Positions 1 through 8,154 are shown, counted from the stretch's first letter. The stretch: DNA of 12,478 nucleotides from CAWUKT01 sp963923035 (GCA_963923035.1 CAWUKT010000130.1:1-12478); one strand, 5' to 3'. Notes: generated by a model from the letters alone, not told the origin. A program made the numbers and translations.

Positions 1-57
1 CGGGCGTGCTCGGGACTTTAACCCTAGAGTAGCGCGCCATGCCGGGCGCACAAAACG

Positions 58-86
58 AAAATGCCCCCCGAACCGGGAGGCATTTT
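58..86 (-). terminator. Rho-independent terminator of clpC
   Basis: A near-perfect inverted repeat lies 20 bp beyond the clpC stop codon. The arm AAAATGCCCCCCG (58-70) pairs with CGGGAGGCATTTT (74-86), giving a 13-bp stem with one C/A mismatch and a 3-base loop. Read on the minus strand, the GC-rich stem runs into TTTTCGTTTTG, a serviceable U-tract. It fits an intrinsic terminator ending the clpC transcript. The first 57 bases of the window show no other recognisable feature. Confidence 0.85.
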
Positions 87-105
87 CAATATCTGAAGAG
101 CCGAA

Positions 106-2715
106 TTACTTTTCGGCTTCACCTTCTACGGCTTCGGAAGCATCGCCTTCGGCGCTGGCTTCTTCGGACCCGGCCGATGCCTCGGCCGCTTCACTCGCGC
201 CATTGCTGGCGTCGGAAGCTGCGGCTTCGACCACTTTGACATTGACAATGATATTGTCGGTATCGTCATCGTAATCGGCTACGAGGGTATCGCCTTCTTT
301 CAGGCCTTCAAGGATCTTGTCGGCGATCGGATCTTCCAGGTATTTCTGGATGGCACGCTGCAAGGGACGGGCCCCAAACTGCTTGTCAAATCCTTTCTCC
401 GAGATGAACTCTTTGGCTTTTTCCGTCAACGCCACGAAGAAACCTTTTTCTTCGATCCGGGCAAATACGGACTTCAACTGGAGGTCGATGATTTGGAAGA
501 TGTGCTCTTTTTCCAGGGACTGGAAGAAGACAACATCGTCGACCCGGTTGAGGAATTCAGGGCGGAAGACCCGCTTCAATGCGCCTTCGATCAGGCTGCG
601 AATGCGGTCATTGTTGGAGTTATTGCTGGTGCGGAAACCAACTCCGGAGCCCATGTCCTTGACTTCGCGGGCACCGACGTTCGAGGTCATGATGATGACC
701 GTGTTTTTGAAGTCGATGCGACGACCGAGGCCATCCGTCAGGATACCATCGTCGAGGACCTGGAGCAGGATGTTGAAGACATCGGGGTGGGCCTTTTCGA
801 TCTCGTCCAGCAAGATCACAGAATAGGGCTTCCGACGGACCTTCTCGGTCAACTGACCACCTTCTTCGTAGCCAACGTATCCGGGAGGCGCTCCCACGAG
901 GCGGGAGACCGTGAATTTCTCCATGTATTCGGACATGTCCACCCGGATGAGGGCTTCTTCCGAATCGAACATGTAACGGGCGAGGGCCTTGGCCAATTCC
1001 GTCTTACCGACCCCGGTCGGGCCGAGGAAGAGGAAGGAACCGATGGGCTTGTTGGGATCCTTGAGGCCGAGGCGGGAACGCTTGATGGCCTTGACGAGCT
1101 TTTCGATGGCGTCGTCCTGCCCGATGATAACCTCCTGGAGGTCGGCCTTCATGTGGAGCAGCTTGGAGGACTCGCCTTCGGCGACCTTGGTGACCGGAAT
1201 GCCGGTCATCATGGCGACCACGTCGGCCACATCTTCTTCGCCCACCGTATAGCGCTTGGTCTTGGCTTCTTCCTCCCAGAGGATTTTCGCCCGTTCCAGC
1301 TCTTCGATCAGTTTCTTCTCCTGGTCCCGCAGGCGGGCCGCCTCTTCGTACTTCTGTGACTTGACCACCTTGTTCTTGGTGACCCGCACTTCTTCGATGC
1401 TGGCTTCCAGGGTCAGGATCTGCTTGGGAACCGAAATATTGTTGATGTGGACGCGGGATCCGGCCTCGTCGAGGACGTCAATCGCCTTGTCAGGGAAGTA
1501 GCGGTCGCTGATATAGCGGTCGCTCAGGGAGACACAGGCATCAACGGCTTCTTCGGTATAGTTGACGTTGTGGTGGTCTTCGTACTTGTCCTTGATATTT
1601 TTCAGGATCTGGATCGTCTCCTCGACATTGGTCGGCTCGACCATGACCTTCTGGAAACGACGCTCGAGCGCGCCATCTTTTTCAATGTACTGGCGGTATT
1701 CGTCCAGGGTGGTCGCGCCGATACATTGAATTTCGCCCCGGGAAAGGGCGGGCTTGAAGATGTTCGAAGCGTCCAGAGAACCGGACGCACCACCAGCACC
1801 TACGATGGTATGCAATTCGTCGATGAACAGGATGATGTCCGGAGATTTTTCCAGTTCGGCCATGACGGCCTTCATCCGCTCTTCGAACTGACCGCGGTAC
1901 TTGGTACCAGCCACGAGGGAGGCGATGTCCAGGGTGACAATGCGCTTATTGAACAGAACCCGGCTGACCTTGCGGCCAACGATGCGGAGGGCAAGCCCTT
2001 CGGCGATGGCAGTTTTACCAACACCAGGCTCCCCGATCAGCACCGGGTTATTCTTCTTGCGGCGGCTCAGAATCTGCGCCACGCGCTCTATTTCCTTTTC
2101 ACGACCCACAATCGGGTCCAGTTTGTTTTCTTCTGCGGCGGCAGTCAGGTCCCGACCAAAGTTGTCGAGGACCGGAGTCTTGGACTTCGAGCTGCGCTTG
2201 CGGCTTTCGCCGCCTCCGCTGCTGCCCGAGGGGTAATCCGACTCCATGGGGGGTTCATTGGTAGCCATTTTAGGTGTGTTATAATCTTCTTTTTCTTCGA
2301 GCTCCGACCGGAACACGTCGTAGGTTACGCCAAACTTAGACAAAATCTGTGCCGCAACGTTGCTGTCTTCCCGCAGAATGGAAAGCAGGAGGTGTTCGGT
2401 ACCAATCAAGGTACTGTTGTCGAGCTTTGCTTCGAGGTAGGTAATTTTCAGGACCTTTTCGGCCTGACGAGTCAAAGGAAGGTTGTTTAGATTAATGACC
2501 GTGATGGTCCCTTTGATCGCATTTTCGATGGATTTACGGAGTTTGGAAAGGTCAACCCCCAGATTGACGAGAATCTTGATGGCTTTTCCTTCTCCTTCAC
2601 GAATCAGCCCCAGCAACAGGTGCTCAGGACCAATATAATCGTGCCCCAACCGAAGCGCCTCTTCCCTACTGTAGGAAATGACGTCCTTGACGCGATCTGA
2701 GAAATTTGATTCCAT
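106..2715 (-). CDS. clpC: ATP-dependent Clp protease ATP-binding subunit ClpC
   Basis: This 869-residue Hsp100 AAA+ unfoldase should form a hexamer that unfolds substrates and feeds them to ClpP in the cytoplasm. The N-terminus (about 1-145) carries two Clp_N repeats, followed by a Ser/Gly/Lys-rich linker (about 150-182). The first AAA+ module has Walker A GEPGVGKT (228-235) and Walker B ILFIDE (295-300). A short coiled-coil M domain with a UVR-like stretch (EEAARLRDQEKK, 457-468) marks ClpC rather than ClpB or ClpA. The second module has Walker A GPTGVGKT (565-572), Walker B ILLDE (634-638) and a GVGF ClpP-docking loop (691-694). Residues 829-869 form an Ala/Ser/Glu-rich acidic tail beyond the usual C-terminal domain. 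The ATG gives the standard Clp_N start, and GA-rich sequence precedes it. The gene lies 64 bp downstream of nuoH on the same strand and has its own terminator. No separate promoter was recognised in the gap, so cotranscription with nuoH is possible. Confidence 0.98.
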   Translation of the reverse strand: MESNFSDRVKDVISYSREEALRLGHDYIGPEHLLLGLIREGEGKAIKILVNLGVDLSKLRKSIENAIKGTITVINLNNLPLTRQAEKVLKITYLEAKLDNSTLIGTEHLLLSILREDSNVAAQILSKFGVTYDVFRSELEEKEDYNTPKMATNEPPMESDYPSGSSGGGESRKRSSKSKTPVLDNFGRDLTAAAEENKLDPIVGREKEIERVAQILSRRKKNNPVLIGEPGVGKTAIAEGLALRIVGRKVSRVLFNKRIVTLDIASLVAGTKYRGQFEERMKAVMAELEKSPDIILFIDELHTIVGAGGASGSLDASNIFKPALSRGEIQCIGATTLDEYRQYIEKDGALERRFQKVMVEPTNVEETIQILKNIKDKYEDHHNVNYTEEAVDACVSLSDRYISDRYFPDKAIDVLDEAGSRVHINNISVPKQILTLEASIEEVRVTKNKVVKSQKYEEAARLRDQEKKLIEELERAKILWEEEAKTKRYTVGEEDVADVVAMMTGIPVTKVAEGESSKLLHMKADLQEVIIGQDDAIEKLVKAIKRSRLGLKDPNKPIGSFLFLGPTGVGKTELAKALARYMFDSEEALIRVDMSEYMEKFTVSRLVGAPPGYVGYEEGGQLTEKVRRKPYSVILLDEIEKAHPDVFNILLQVLDDGILTDGLGRRIDFKNTVIIMTSNVGAREVKDMGSGVGFRTSNNSNNDRIRSLIEGALKRVFRPEFLNRVDDVVFFQSLEKEHIFQIIDLQLKSVFARIEEKGFFVALTEKAKEFISEKGFDKQFGARPLQRAIQKYLEDPIADKILEGLKEGDTLVADYDDDTDNIIVNVKVVEAAASDASNGASEAAEASAGSEEASAEGDASEAVEGEAEK

Positions 2716-2779
2716 TTAATTGTCTTTCTCTTTCTAAAAACAGAACGAACGCGCCCGTCGGTCAGTATATGTCAATCGA

Positions 2780-3847
2780 TCAGCCGCCAAGGCCCAGCAC
2801 TTCGCTTTGGTACAGCAGAAGTCCAATGAGGGCCACCAGCAACAAATTGATGATCGAGACGGGCAAAAAACTCTTCCAGCCGATGTTCATCAGCTGGTTG
2901 TACTTGAATCGAGGAAGTGTCCAGCGTATCCAGATAAACACTACAATCCAGAGGATTGTTTTCATGCTGAACCAACCGATGCTCCACAGCGTCTGCAAGC
3001 CCGATCCCCATTCAGTTACTCCAATCGTCTCTTCCAGCGGGCCGTGGTAGCCCCCCATAAAGAGCGTCGTGATGAACATCGACGCAACGATCACGTGGAG
3101 GTATTCTGCCACAAAGAAGGTGGCAAACTTCATGGAACTGTATTCAGTGTGGAATCCGCCGACCAATTCCTGCTCCGCTTCCACCAGGTCAAAGGGCGTC
3201 CGGTTGGACTCCGCAAAGGCGCAGGTCACGAAGATGAAAAAGCCGATGGGGTTGGTAAACATGTTCCAAAGAGTGGCCTGCGAATCGACAATGGCAGTCA
3301 TACTCAGGTAGCCCATGTTCGCTTCTTCCGGCGTCATCCGGAGGTTCGTCATCACGATGACACTCACGACCGAAAGTCCCATGGACAGTTCGTAGCTGAT
3401 CATCTGCGCCGAAGCCCGCAGACCTCCAAGGAGGGCGTACTTCGAGTTGGAGGACCAACCCGCAAGGGTCACACCATAGACCGCGATGGAACCCAGCGCG
3501 AGGACATACAGCACGCCGATGTTGACATCGGCAATGACGATGTGGTTCGCGCCATTGAAGCCAAAGGGCATCACTGCAAAGGTCGTAAACGCAATCGTCA
3601 CCGAGATGATCGGTGACAGAAAGTGAATCAGCTTGTCTCCCTTCTCAGGGACAATGTCCTCCTTCAAAAGAAGTTTGATAACGTCCGCCAACGGCTGCAA
3701 CAATCCCCAGGGACCAACCCGGTTCGGGCCAACCCGCTGCTGAATGAAAGAAGCAATTCTCCGTTCTGCGTAAACCGCATAGGCCGCTGCAGTCAACAGG
3801 ACAAACAACGCGATGCCGAGAACGATAAGGGTACTACCTAAAGTCAT
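2780..3847 (-). CDS. nuoH: NADH-quinone oxidoreductase subunit H
   Basis: This 355-residue integral membrane protein is the NuoH/ND1 subunit of respiratory complex I, which sits at the join of the membrane and peripheral arms and helps form the quinone channel. Family signatures run in order: ERRIASFIQQRVGPNRVGP (28-46), QPLADVIKLLLKED (51-64), a GWSSNSKYALLGGLR block (130-144), the acidic quinone-site loop ESNRTPFDLVEAEQELVGGF (213-232), and RWTLPRFKYNQLMNIGWK (308-325). Hydrophobic segments are spread along the whole length, and the size matches the family. The ATG at 3845-3847 begins directly before the first membrane helix. No other nuo gene is adjacent: clpC lies downstream and a divergently oriented KAS III gene lies upstream. 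nuoH is normally inside a nuo operon between nuoG and nuoI, so here it appears detached. Confidence 0.97.
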   Translation of the reverse strand: MTLGSTLIVLGIALFVLLTAAAYAVYAERRIASFIQQRVGPNRVGPWGLLQPLADVIKLLLKEDIVPEKGDKLIHFLSPIISVTIAFTTFAVMPFGFNGANHIVIADVNIGVLYVLALGSIAVYGVTLAGWSSNSKYALLGGLRASAQMISYELSMGLSVVSVIVMTNLRMTPEEANMGYLSMTAIVDSQATLWNMFTNPIGFFIFVTCAFAESNRTPFDLVEAEQELVGGFHTEYSSMKFATFFVAEYLHVIVASMFITTLFMGGYHGPLEETIGVTEWGSGLQTLWSIGWFSMKTILWIVVFIWIRWTLPRFKYNQLMNIGWKSFLPVSIINLLLVALIGLLLYQSEVLGLGG

Positions 3848-3881
3848 GCAATCAATGGATTTAAATCACTCGTTGAAGGGC

Positions 3882-3913
3882 GTCTTCTCCGCTTGAAACA
3901 AGCTCCTGAAGAC
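3882..3913 (-). other. Hairpin in the nuoH 5' leader
   Basis: A nested inverted repeat sits 35-66 bases upstream of the nuoH start. The outer arms are GTCTTC (3882-3887) and GAAGAC (3908-3913); the inner arms are GCTTG (3891-3895) and CAAGC (3899-3903) around an AAA loop, with small internal loops between. It lies between the putative promoter and the start codon, so it could be a structured leader element. No T-tract follows, so it is not a terminator. The arms are short and chance remains possible. Confidence 0.3.
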
Positions 3914-3933
3914 CGGACCTTTCTTTGGAATTC

Positions 3934-3941
3934 CAAATATA
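3934..3941 (-). promoter_or_regulatory. Putative Bacteroidota -7 box for nuoH
   Basis: On the minus strand the sequence reads TATATTTG, an exact match to the Bacteroidota sigma-ABfr -7 consensus TAnnTTTG, 86 bases upstream of the nuoH ATG. A T-rich run (TTTTT) lies 19 bases further upstream where a -33 TTG-type element is expected, but that element itself is not a clear match. Position in a divergent intergenic region supports a promoter; the start site is inferred, not seen. Confidence 0.45.
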
Positions 3942-4205
3942 GCCGACCTGCAAACAAATGAAAAATCTGATGGGAAAAAGACAGGGGGAAATGTGCCGAT
4001 GGGACAATGCAAAAACAAACCCGACGCCGTATATTCACCCGCCAATCAAAGATGGAAGGATCCACAGATGCAAGGAAATCAATCAGGAGGAGGACCGCCA
4101 ACCGTAAAATGGCCCATTTGGAGGCAAGTGGGAGCCCTTGTAAAGGCCCCAACAGCCATTTCTCCTTCTCCCTCCGCATCCACACTTATTTATCGTACTA
4201 TGTCA

Positions 4206-4236
4206 TTTTGTCTTTCCATCAAAACCCCTAACTTCA
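4206..4236 (+). promoter_or_regulatory. Weak candidate promoter for the KAS III gene
   Basis: TTTTG (4206-4210) could serve as a -33 element and TAACTTCA (4229-4236) as an imperfect -7 element (TAnnTTTG), 18 bases apart and 34 bases before the ATG at 4271. The second box deviates at two positions. This is a position-driven guess in the AT-rich part of the gap; other AT-rich hexamers nearby could serve as well. Confidence 0.2.
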
Positions 4237-4270
4237 TACTTACTGTAAGGTAGACAACAAGTATTCAGTT

Positions 4271-5350
4271 ATGACTTACACAAATGTGATGATTACCGGC
4301 ACCGGAAGCTGTGTGCCCCCCAACCGGGTGACCAACCAGGACTTCGCGAAGAACAAGTTCTTCGACACCGGCGGGCAGGCATTCGAAGCCTCCCACGAAG
4401 AGATCGCTGAGAAGTTCAAGGCCATCACGGGCATCCAGGAGCGCCGGTACGTCGACGAAGACGTCACCGCCTCGGACATCGGGGCCATTGCGGCCCGGCT
4501 CGCCGTGGAGGACGCCGGCATCGACCCGGAGACCCTCGACCAGATCATCGTCGCGCACAACTTCGGCGATGTCAAGAGCGGCACCATCCAAACCGATGTC
4601 CTCCCCAGCCTCGCCTCCCGCATCAAGCAGTCCCTGGGCATCCAAAACCCTTCCTGCGTGGCCTACGACGTCCTGTTTGGCTGTCCCGGCTGGATCCAGG
4701 GCATCGTCCAGTCCCACGCCTTCATCCGCGCGGGACACGCCAAGCGCTGCCTGGTCATTGGCACGGAGACCCTCTCCCGGGTCATTGACCGCCACGACCG
4801 GGACTCCATGATCTTTGCCGATGGCGCGGGCGCCTGTGTGGTCGAAGCCGTCGAATCGGAGCAGGAAGAGGGCATCCTGAGCATGGAAGTCGCCACCTTT
4901 GCCGAAAAGGAAACCTACTACCTCTTTTTAGGGGAAAGCAATATCGAAGAGGCCGATCCCGCCGTTCGCTATATCAAGATGAAAGGCCGCAAAATCTATG
5001 AATTTGCCCTGACCCGGGTGCCGGCCGCGATGAAAGCCTGCCTGGACAAGGCCGGCCTCGACATCCACGACGTCAAGAAGGTCTTCATACACCAGGCCAA
5101 CGAAAAGATGGACAACGAGATCATCAAGCGCCTGTTCCGGCTCTACAAGACCCGCGACATTCCCGAGAAAATCATGCCGATGAGCATCCACATGCTCGGC
5201 AACAGCTCCGTGGCCACCATTCCCACCCTGCTCGACCAGGTCCGGAAAGGCACCAGCGCCGAAGAGCACGAACTCAACAAAGGCGATTTGATCCTGCTGG
5301 CCTCCGTCGGCGCCGGCATGAACATCAACGCGATTGCCTACCGGTACTGA
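4271..5350 (+). CDS. 3-oxoacyl-ACP synthase III (FabH/KAS III family)
   Basis: This 359-residue thiolase-fold enzyme is predicted to carry out decarboxylative Claisen condensation of an acyl-CoA or acyl primer with malonyl-ACP in the cytoplasm. The KAS III Cys-His-Asn triad is visible: Cys138 in FGCPGW, His274 in FIHQANEKM and Asn311 in LGNSSVATIP. The N-terminus has the family's ITGTGSCVPPNRVTN strand and TGIQERRYVDED segment, and the C-terminus has the glycine-rich ASVGAGMNINAIAY end. It is longer than typical FabH (about 320-335 residues), and the nucleophile context FGCPGW differs from the usual A-C-S/A-G-F of housekeeping FabH. It may therefore be a paralogue with a different primer or role, and I give no gene symbol. 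It stands alone, with a long gap upstream and a strong terminator 34 bp after the stop, so it is probably monocistronic. No fab, acyl carrier protein or pigment genes are beside it. Confidence 0.9.
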   Translation: MTYTNVMITGTGSCVPPNRVTNQDFAKNKFFDTGGQAFEASHEEIAEKFKAITGIQERRYVDEDVTASDIGAIAARLAVEDAGIDPETLDQIIVAHNFGDVKSGTIQTDVLPSLASRIKQSLGIQNPSCVAYDVLFGCPGWIQGIVQSHAFIRAGHAKRCLVIGTETLSRVIDRHDRDSMIFADGAGACVVEAVESEQEEGILSMEVATFAEKETYYLFLGESNIEEADPAVRYIKMKGRKIYEFALTRVPAAMKACLDKAGLDIHDVKKVFIHQANEKMDNEIIKRLFRLYKTRDIPEKIMPMSIHMLGNSSVATIPTLLDQVRKGTSAEEHELNKGDLILLASVGAGMNINAIAYRY

Positions 5351-5383
5351 TTAGGAGAGCAAAGGAAAAAGTATAGGACAATG

Positions 5384-5420
5384 GAGACGGAGGCCCCTCA
5401 ACCTCCGTCTCTCTTTTTTT
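5384..5420 (+). terminator. Rho-independent terminator of the KAS III gene
   Basis: A perfect 10-bp inverted repeat, GAGACGGAGG (5384-5393) and CCTCCGTCTC (5402-5411), encloses an 8-base loop and is followed at once by TCTTTTTTT. It begins 34 bp after the stop codon at 5350. This is a textbook intrinsic terminator that separates the synthase gene from the downstream regulator. Confidence 0.93.
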
Positions 5421-5491
5421 ATTCCCCTCCCCTCCCTTTTTCTACCTCCATTTCCCGCTACATCTCCCCCCTTCCATCTGAACCCAGACCC

Positions 5492-5507
5492 TTGTACCTT
5501 AGTACAA
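5492..5507. promoter_or_regulatory. Palindrome upstream of the hybrid regulator
   Basis: TTGTAC (5492-5497), CTTA, GTACAA (5502-5507) is a perfect 6-4-6 inverted repeat ending 10 bases before the GTG start of the hybrid regulator. Its dyad symmetry suits a binding site for a dimeric regulator, possibly autoregulation, or a small leader hairpin. The embedded TACCTTAG resembles the Bacteroidota -7 consensus TAnnTTTG at all but one fixed position, which would make the transcript almost leaderless. The DNA just before it (about 5421-5480) is strongly C/T-rich with no other visible motif. Function is inferred. Confidence 0.35.
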
Positions 5508-5517
5508 AGACATCTCC

Positions 5518-8154
5518 GTGAGAATCTTCTGGACGATGATGGTGCTCGGGTGGGCCTTCCTGGGAAACGTAGCCTTGGCCGCTCCTACCCAATTGCAGGC
5601 AGACAGCCTGCGCCAGGAACTATTGGCCTCCCGACAACCTGCCGAGCAAAAAGAGCTCACCCGCCAACTCTTCAACCACTACTATTTCCTCGCTTCCCAA
5701 CCGGATTCCATCCTCAAATACGGCCGCCTTTTGCTGGCCCAAACCACCCAAGAAGCCCAGCGGTGGCGGATCCGGGGAATCTTATGGGAAACCCGACAGG
5801 AACCCGATTCGGCTGCGGAGGCCTATTATCATGCCCTCGCATTGTTGGAGGCCGACCAGGACCTGGTCGGGGCCGCCAATATTGCCGCTGACCTGGGCCG
5901 GATGTTCCAGGAGCAAGGCGCTTACCGCCGCAGCCAGGAATTGTACCGCCGGGCGGGACGAAATCGCGCCGCCCACGGAGACAGCGTGGGACTGGCAGGC
6001 AGTTATGTGGGCCAGGCCGGGGCTTATCAGCGCCTGGGGCAATTGGACAGCGCCCTCTACTTCACCCAATTGGGCCAGCAGATTTACGAACGGACCCAGG
6101 ACCGGAAAGGCCTCATGTACGTGCTCAACACATTGGGCATCCTCAATATCCGTCTGGGGCGACCCGAGGCCGCCCGACCGCAATTGGAGCGGGGGCTGAA
6201 GCTCAGCCAGGAAATGGAACTACCGGTCGACGAATTGCGGTTCCGCAACAACCTCGCCAACATCGATTTTGACAGCGGACGGCCCCGGGAAGCGGCCCGG
6301 CAAATCCAGGCCTGTATTGCGCTGACCAGGCAGATTCAGAACCCCGATCTGGAAAAGCGGATGGAGGGCTCCCTCGCGGAAATCCTCGCCGAATTGGGGG
6401 AATTCGAAGCTGCCTACACGCATTTGTACCGCTACCGGGTCCTGGGCGATTCCCTGGCCGAAATTGGATTCAGGCAGACCCTTCAGGAACTCGATGCCCG
6501 CTACCAGAGCAGCCAGAAGGACCTCGCCCTCCAGGAAGCCCGGGTCCGGGAACAGGAACAGGACCTCGAGATCGCCCGCAACGAAAACCGCCTGGTTCTG
6601 GGAGTGGCCATCGGGGGATTGGTCCTCCTGGTGCTGATCGCCGTTTTGGTGATCCTCTGGCAGCGGAAGCGGTCGGCCGAGCAACTGGAACAGGCCAAGG
6701 ACGACTTCTTCTCCAATATTGTCCATGAATTCCGGACTCCCCTGTCCCTGGTGAAGGCCCCCGTGGAGCGAATCCGCACCGGCCAACACCCCGACACGCT
6801 CGGGGAAGACCTGGACATGCTGGAACGCAATGCCGACCGACTCCTCCGCCTGGTCAATCAATTGCTCGAGGTCGCCAAATTGGAGCGCCGGGAGTATATC
6901 CCGGCCCGCACGGTCGGCAGTCCGGTCGACTTCATCGCCCGGATCGCCCAACCGTTCCAACTGGAAGCCCGCGAACGCAAGATTGCCTTTGACCTCCAAC
7001 TCCCTTCCGAGCGTCCCCTCGTGGAGTTTTCGGCGGACGCCGTCGACAAAGTGGTCTGGAACCTCCTTTCCAATGCCTTCAAGTTCACGCCTGACGGTGG
7101 GCAGATCCAACTTGGATACGCCTGGACCCAGGAACATTTTCAAGTGGAGGTCACCGATACCGGTCCCGGGATTCCTGCCGAAGAGCAAGCCCCTATTTTT
7201 GAGCGGTTCTACCGGGGAAAGGATGCGCAGCATGGCGGAACAGGAATTGGATTGGCGTTGAGTCGGAAATTGTGCCGGCAACTGGGTGGGGAATTGACGG
7301 TAGAAAGCCAGGTGGGGAAAGGCAGCCGGTTTGTGGCCCGGATGCAATACAAAACGGTGGAGGGAGGAACAGGGGGAAATACAACCCAAGCTGGCGGGGA
7401 TTTGATTGCCGTGGTGGAAGACGATCCCGACGTGCGGGAATTCATCGCGCGGGCCTGCCGGGAGGCGGGTTACCAGGTCCTCACCGCCTCCAATGGCCGG
7501 GAAGGATTCCAATGCATTCAGGAGGAGGTCCCAGATTTGGTCATTTCCGATGTGATGATGGCGGAAATGGACGGCGTAGAATTGACCCACCGCATCAAAT
7601 CCCATCCGCTCCTCGCCCATATCCCGGTCATTCTCCTGTCGGCCAAGTCCTCCTCCCACCACCGCCAACAAGGGCTCGCCCAAGGAGCGGACATTTACCT
7701 CGCCAAGCCATTCAGCGAGACCGAACTCCTGCTCGTGGTCCGGAACAAATTGGCAACCTTGAAAAGGGCCCGGGAGCAATTTGAGCAACAGATACAGGGA
7801 GGCGATTCCTTCGACGATAAATTCCAACACGCCGATCCCTTTCTCCAGAAAGTCATCCAGTTCACGCTCACCCACCTGGACCAGAGCGATTGGACGGTCG
7901 AAGAATTGGCCCGGCACCTGCACCTCAGTCGAAGTCAACTCCACCGCAAGGTCAAGGCACTCGCCGGACGATCCACCACGGATTTTGTCCGGACCATTCG
8001 CCTGGAAAAAGGCCACGAACTGCTCTCTCAAAGGCAAGGCAATGTCACCGAAATTGCCTACGCCACCGGCTTCAGCAGCCAGTCGTATTTCAGTCGCTGC
8101 TTTGTGGAGCATTTCGGCTATCCCCCCAGCCAACTCATCGCTCCGCCCACCTAG
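5518..8154 (+). CDS. Hybrid two-component sensor kinase/regulator with TPR sensor and AraC-type HTH
   Basis: This 878-residue protein joins a complete phosphorelay in one chain. A signal peptide (about 1-22) is followed by a mostly helical TPR-like sensor region (about 40-320) and a coiled coil (about 325-357). One transmembrane helix (about 359-381) precedes a HisKA domain with phospho-acceptor His403 in IVHEFRTPLS. The HATPase has an N box NLLSNAFKFTP (515-525), DTGPGIP (547-553) and GGTGIGLAL (573-581). The receiver domain has acidic pair Asp635/Asp636, phospho-acceptor Asp678 in ISDVMM, Ser708 and Lys730. The C-terminus is an AraC/XylS HTH (about 788-875). The sensor should be periplasmic and the rest cytoplasmic. 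It has TPRs where classical polysaccharide-sensing HTCS proteins have a beta-propeller plus Y_Y_Y domain, so the signal is unknown. The GTG at 5518 gives a better signal-peptide N-region (MRIFW) than the ATGs at 5536/5539, but those remain possible. The next gene starts 78 bp downstream on the same strand and is a candidate target. Confidence 0.93.
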   Translation: MRIFWTMMVLGWAFLGNVALAAPTQLQADSLRQELLASRQPAEQKELTRQLFNHYYFLASQPDSILKYGRLLLAQTTQEAQRWRIRGILWETRQEPDSAAEAYYHALALLEADQDLVGAANIAADLGRMFQEQGAYRRSQELYRRAGRNRAAHGDSVGLAGSYVGQAGAYQRLGQLDSALYFTQLGQQIYERTQDRKGLMYVLNTLGILNIRLGRPEAARPQLERGLKLSQEMELPVDELRFRNNLANIDFDSGRPREAARQIQACIALTRQIQNPDLEKRMEGSLAEILAELGEFEAAYTHLYRYRVLGDSLAEIGFRQTLQELDARYQSSQKDLALQEARVREQEQDLEIARNENRLVLGVAIGGLVLLVLIAVLVILWQRKRSAEQLEQAKDDFFSNIVHEFRTPLSLVKAPVERIRTGQHPDTLGEDLDMLERNADRLLRLVNQLLEVAKLERREYIPARTVGSPVDFIARIAQPFQLEARERKIAFDLQLPSERPLVEFSADAVDKVVWNLLSNAFKFTPDGGQIQLGYAWTQEHFQVEVTDTGPGIPAEEQAPIFERFYRGKDAQHGGTGIGLALSRKLCRQLGGELTVESQVGKGSRFVARMQYKTVEGGTGGNTTQAGGDLIAVVEDDPDVREFIARACREAGYQVLTASNGREGFQCIQEEVPDLVISDVMMAEMDGVELTHRIKSHPLLAHIPVILLSAKSSSHHRQQGLAQGADIYLAKPFSETELLLVVRNKLATLKRAREQFEQQIQGGDSFDDKFQHADPFLQKVIQFTLTHLDQSDWTVEELARHLHLSRSQLHRKVKALAGRSTTDFVRTIRLEKGHELLSQRQGNVTEIAYATGFSSQSYFSRCFVEHFGYPPSQLIAPPT

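Larger units (their letters stand above)
3848..4270. other. Divergent intergenic region nuoH / KAS III gene
   Basis: This 423-bp stretch separates the minus-strand nuoH from the plus-strand synthase gene and must hold the promoters for both. The left part contains the nuoH leader hairpin and TATATTTG box. The right 80 bp are AT-richer than the neighbouring genes. Short open frames exist on both strands (for example 3844-4185 minus and 3993-4253 plus), but their products are compositionally random, match no family I recognise, and overlap each other. No tRNA, riboswitch or mobile-element end was recognised. Confidence 0.6.

Noticed and set aside
493..2490. Long plus-strand open frames (493-1359, 1447-2490) opposite clpC
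   Set aside because: clpC is unambiguous over the whole span and the antisense products match no family; they are codon-bias shadows.
3844..4253. Small genes in the divergent intergenic region (113-codon minus, 86- and 74-codon plus frames)
   Set aside because: They overlap each other on both strands, have random-looking composition and no recognisable start context; the region is better explained as promoters.
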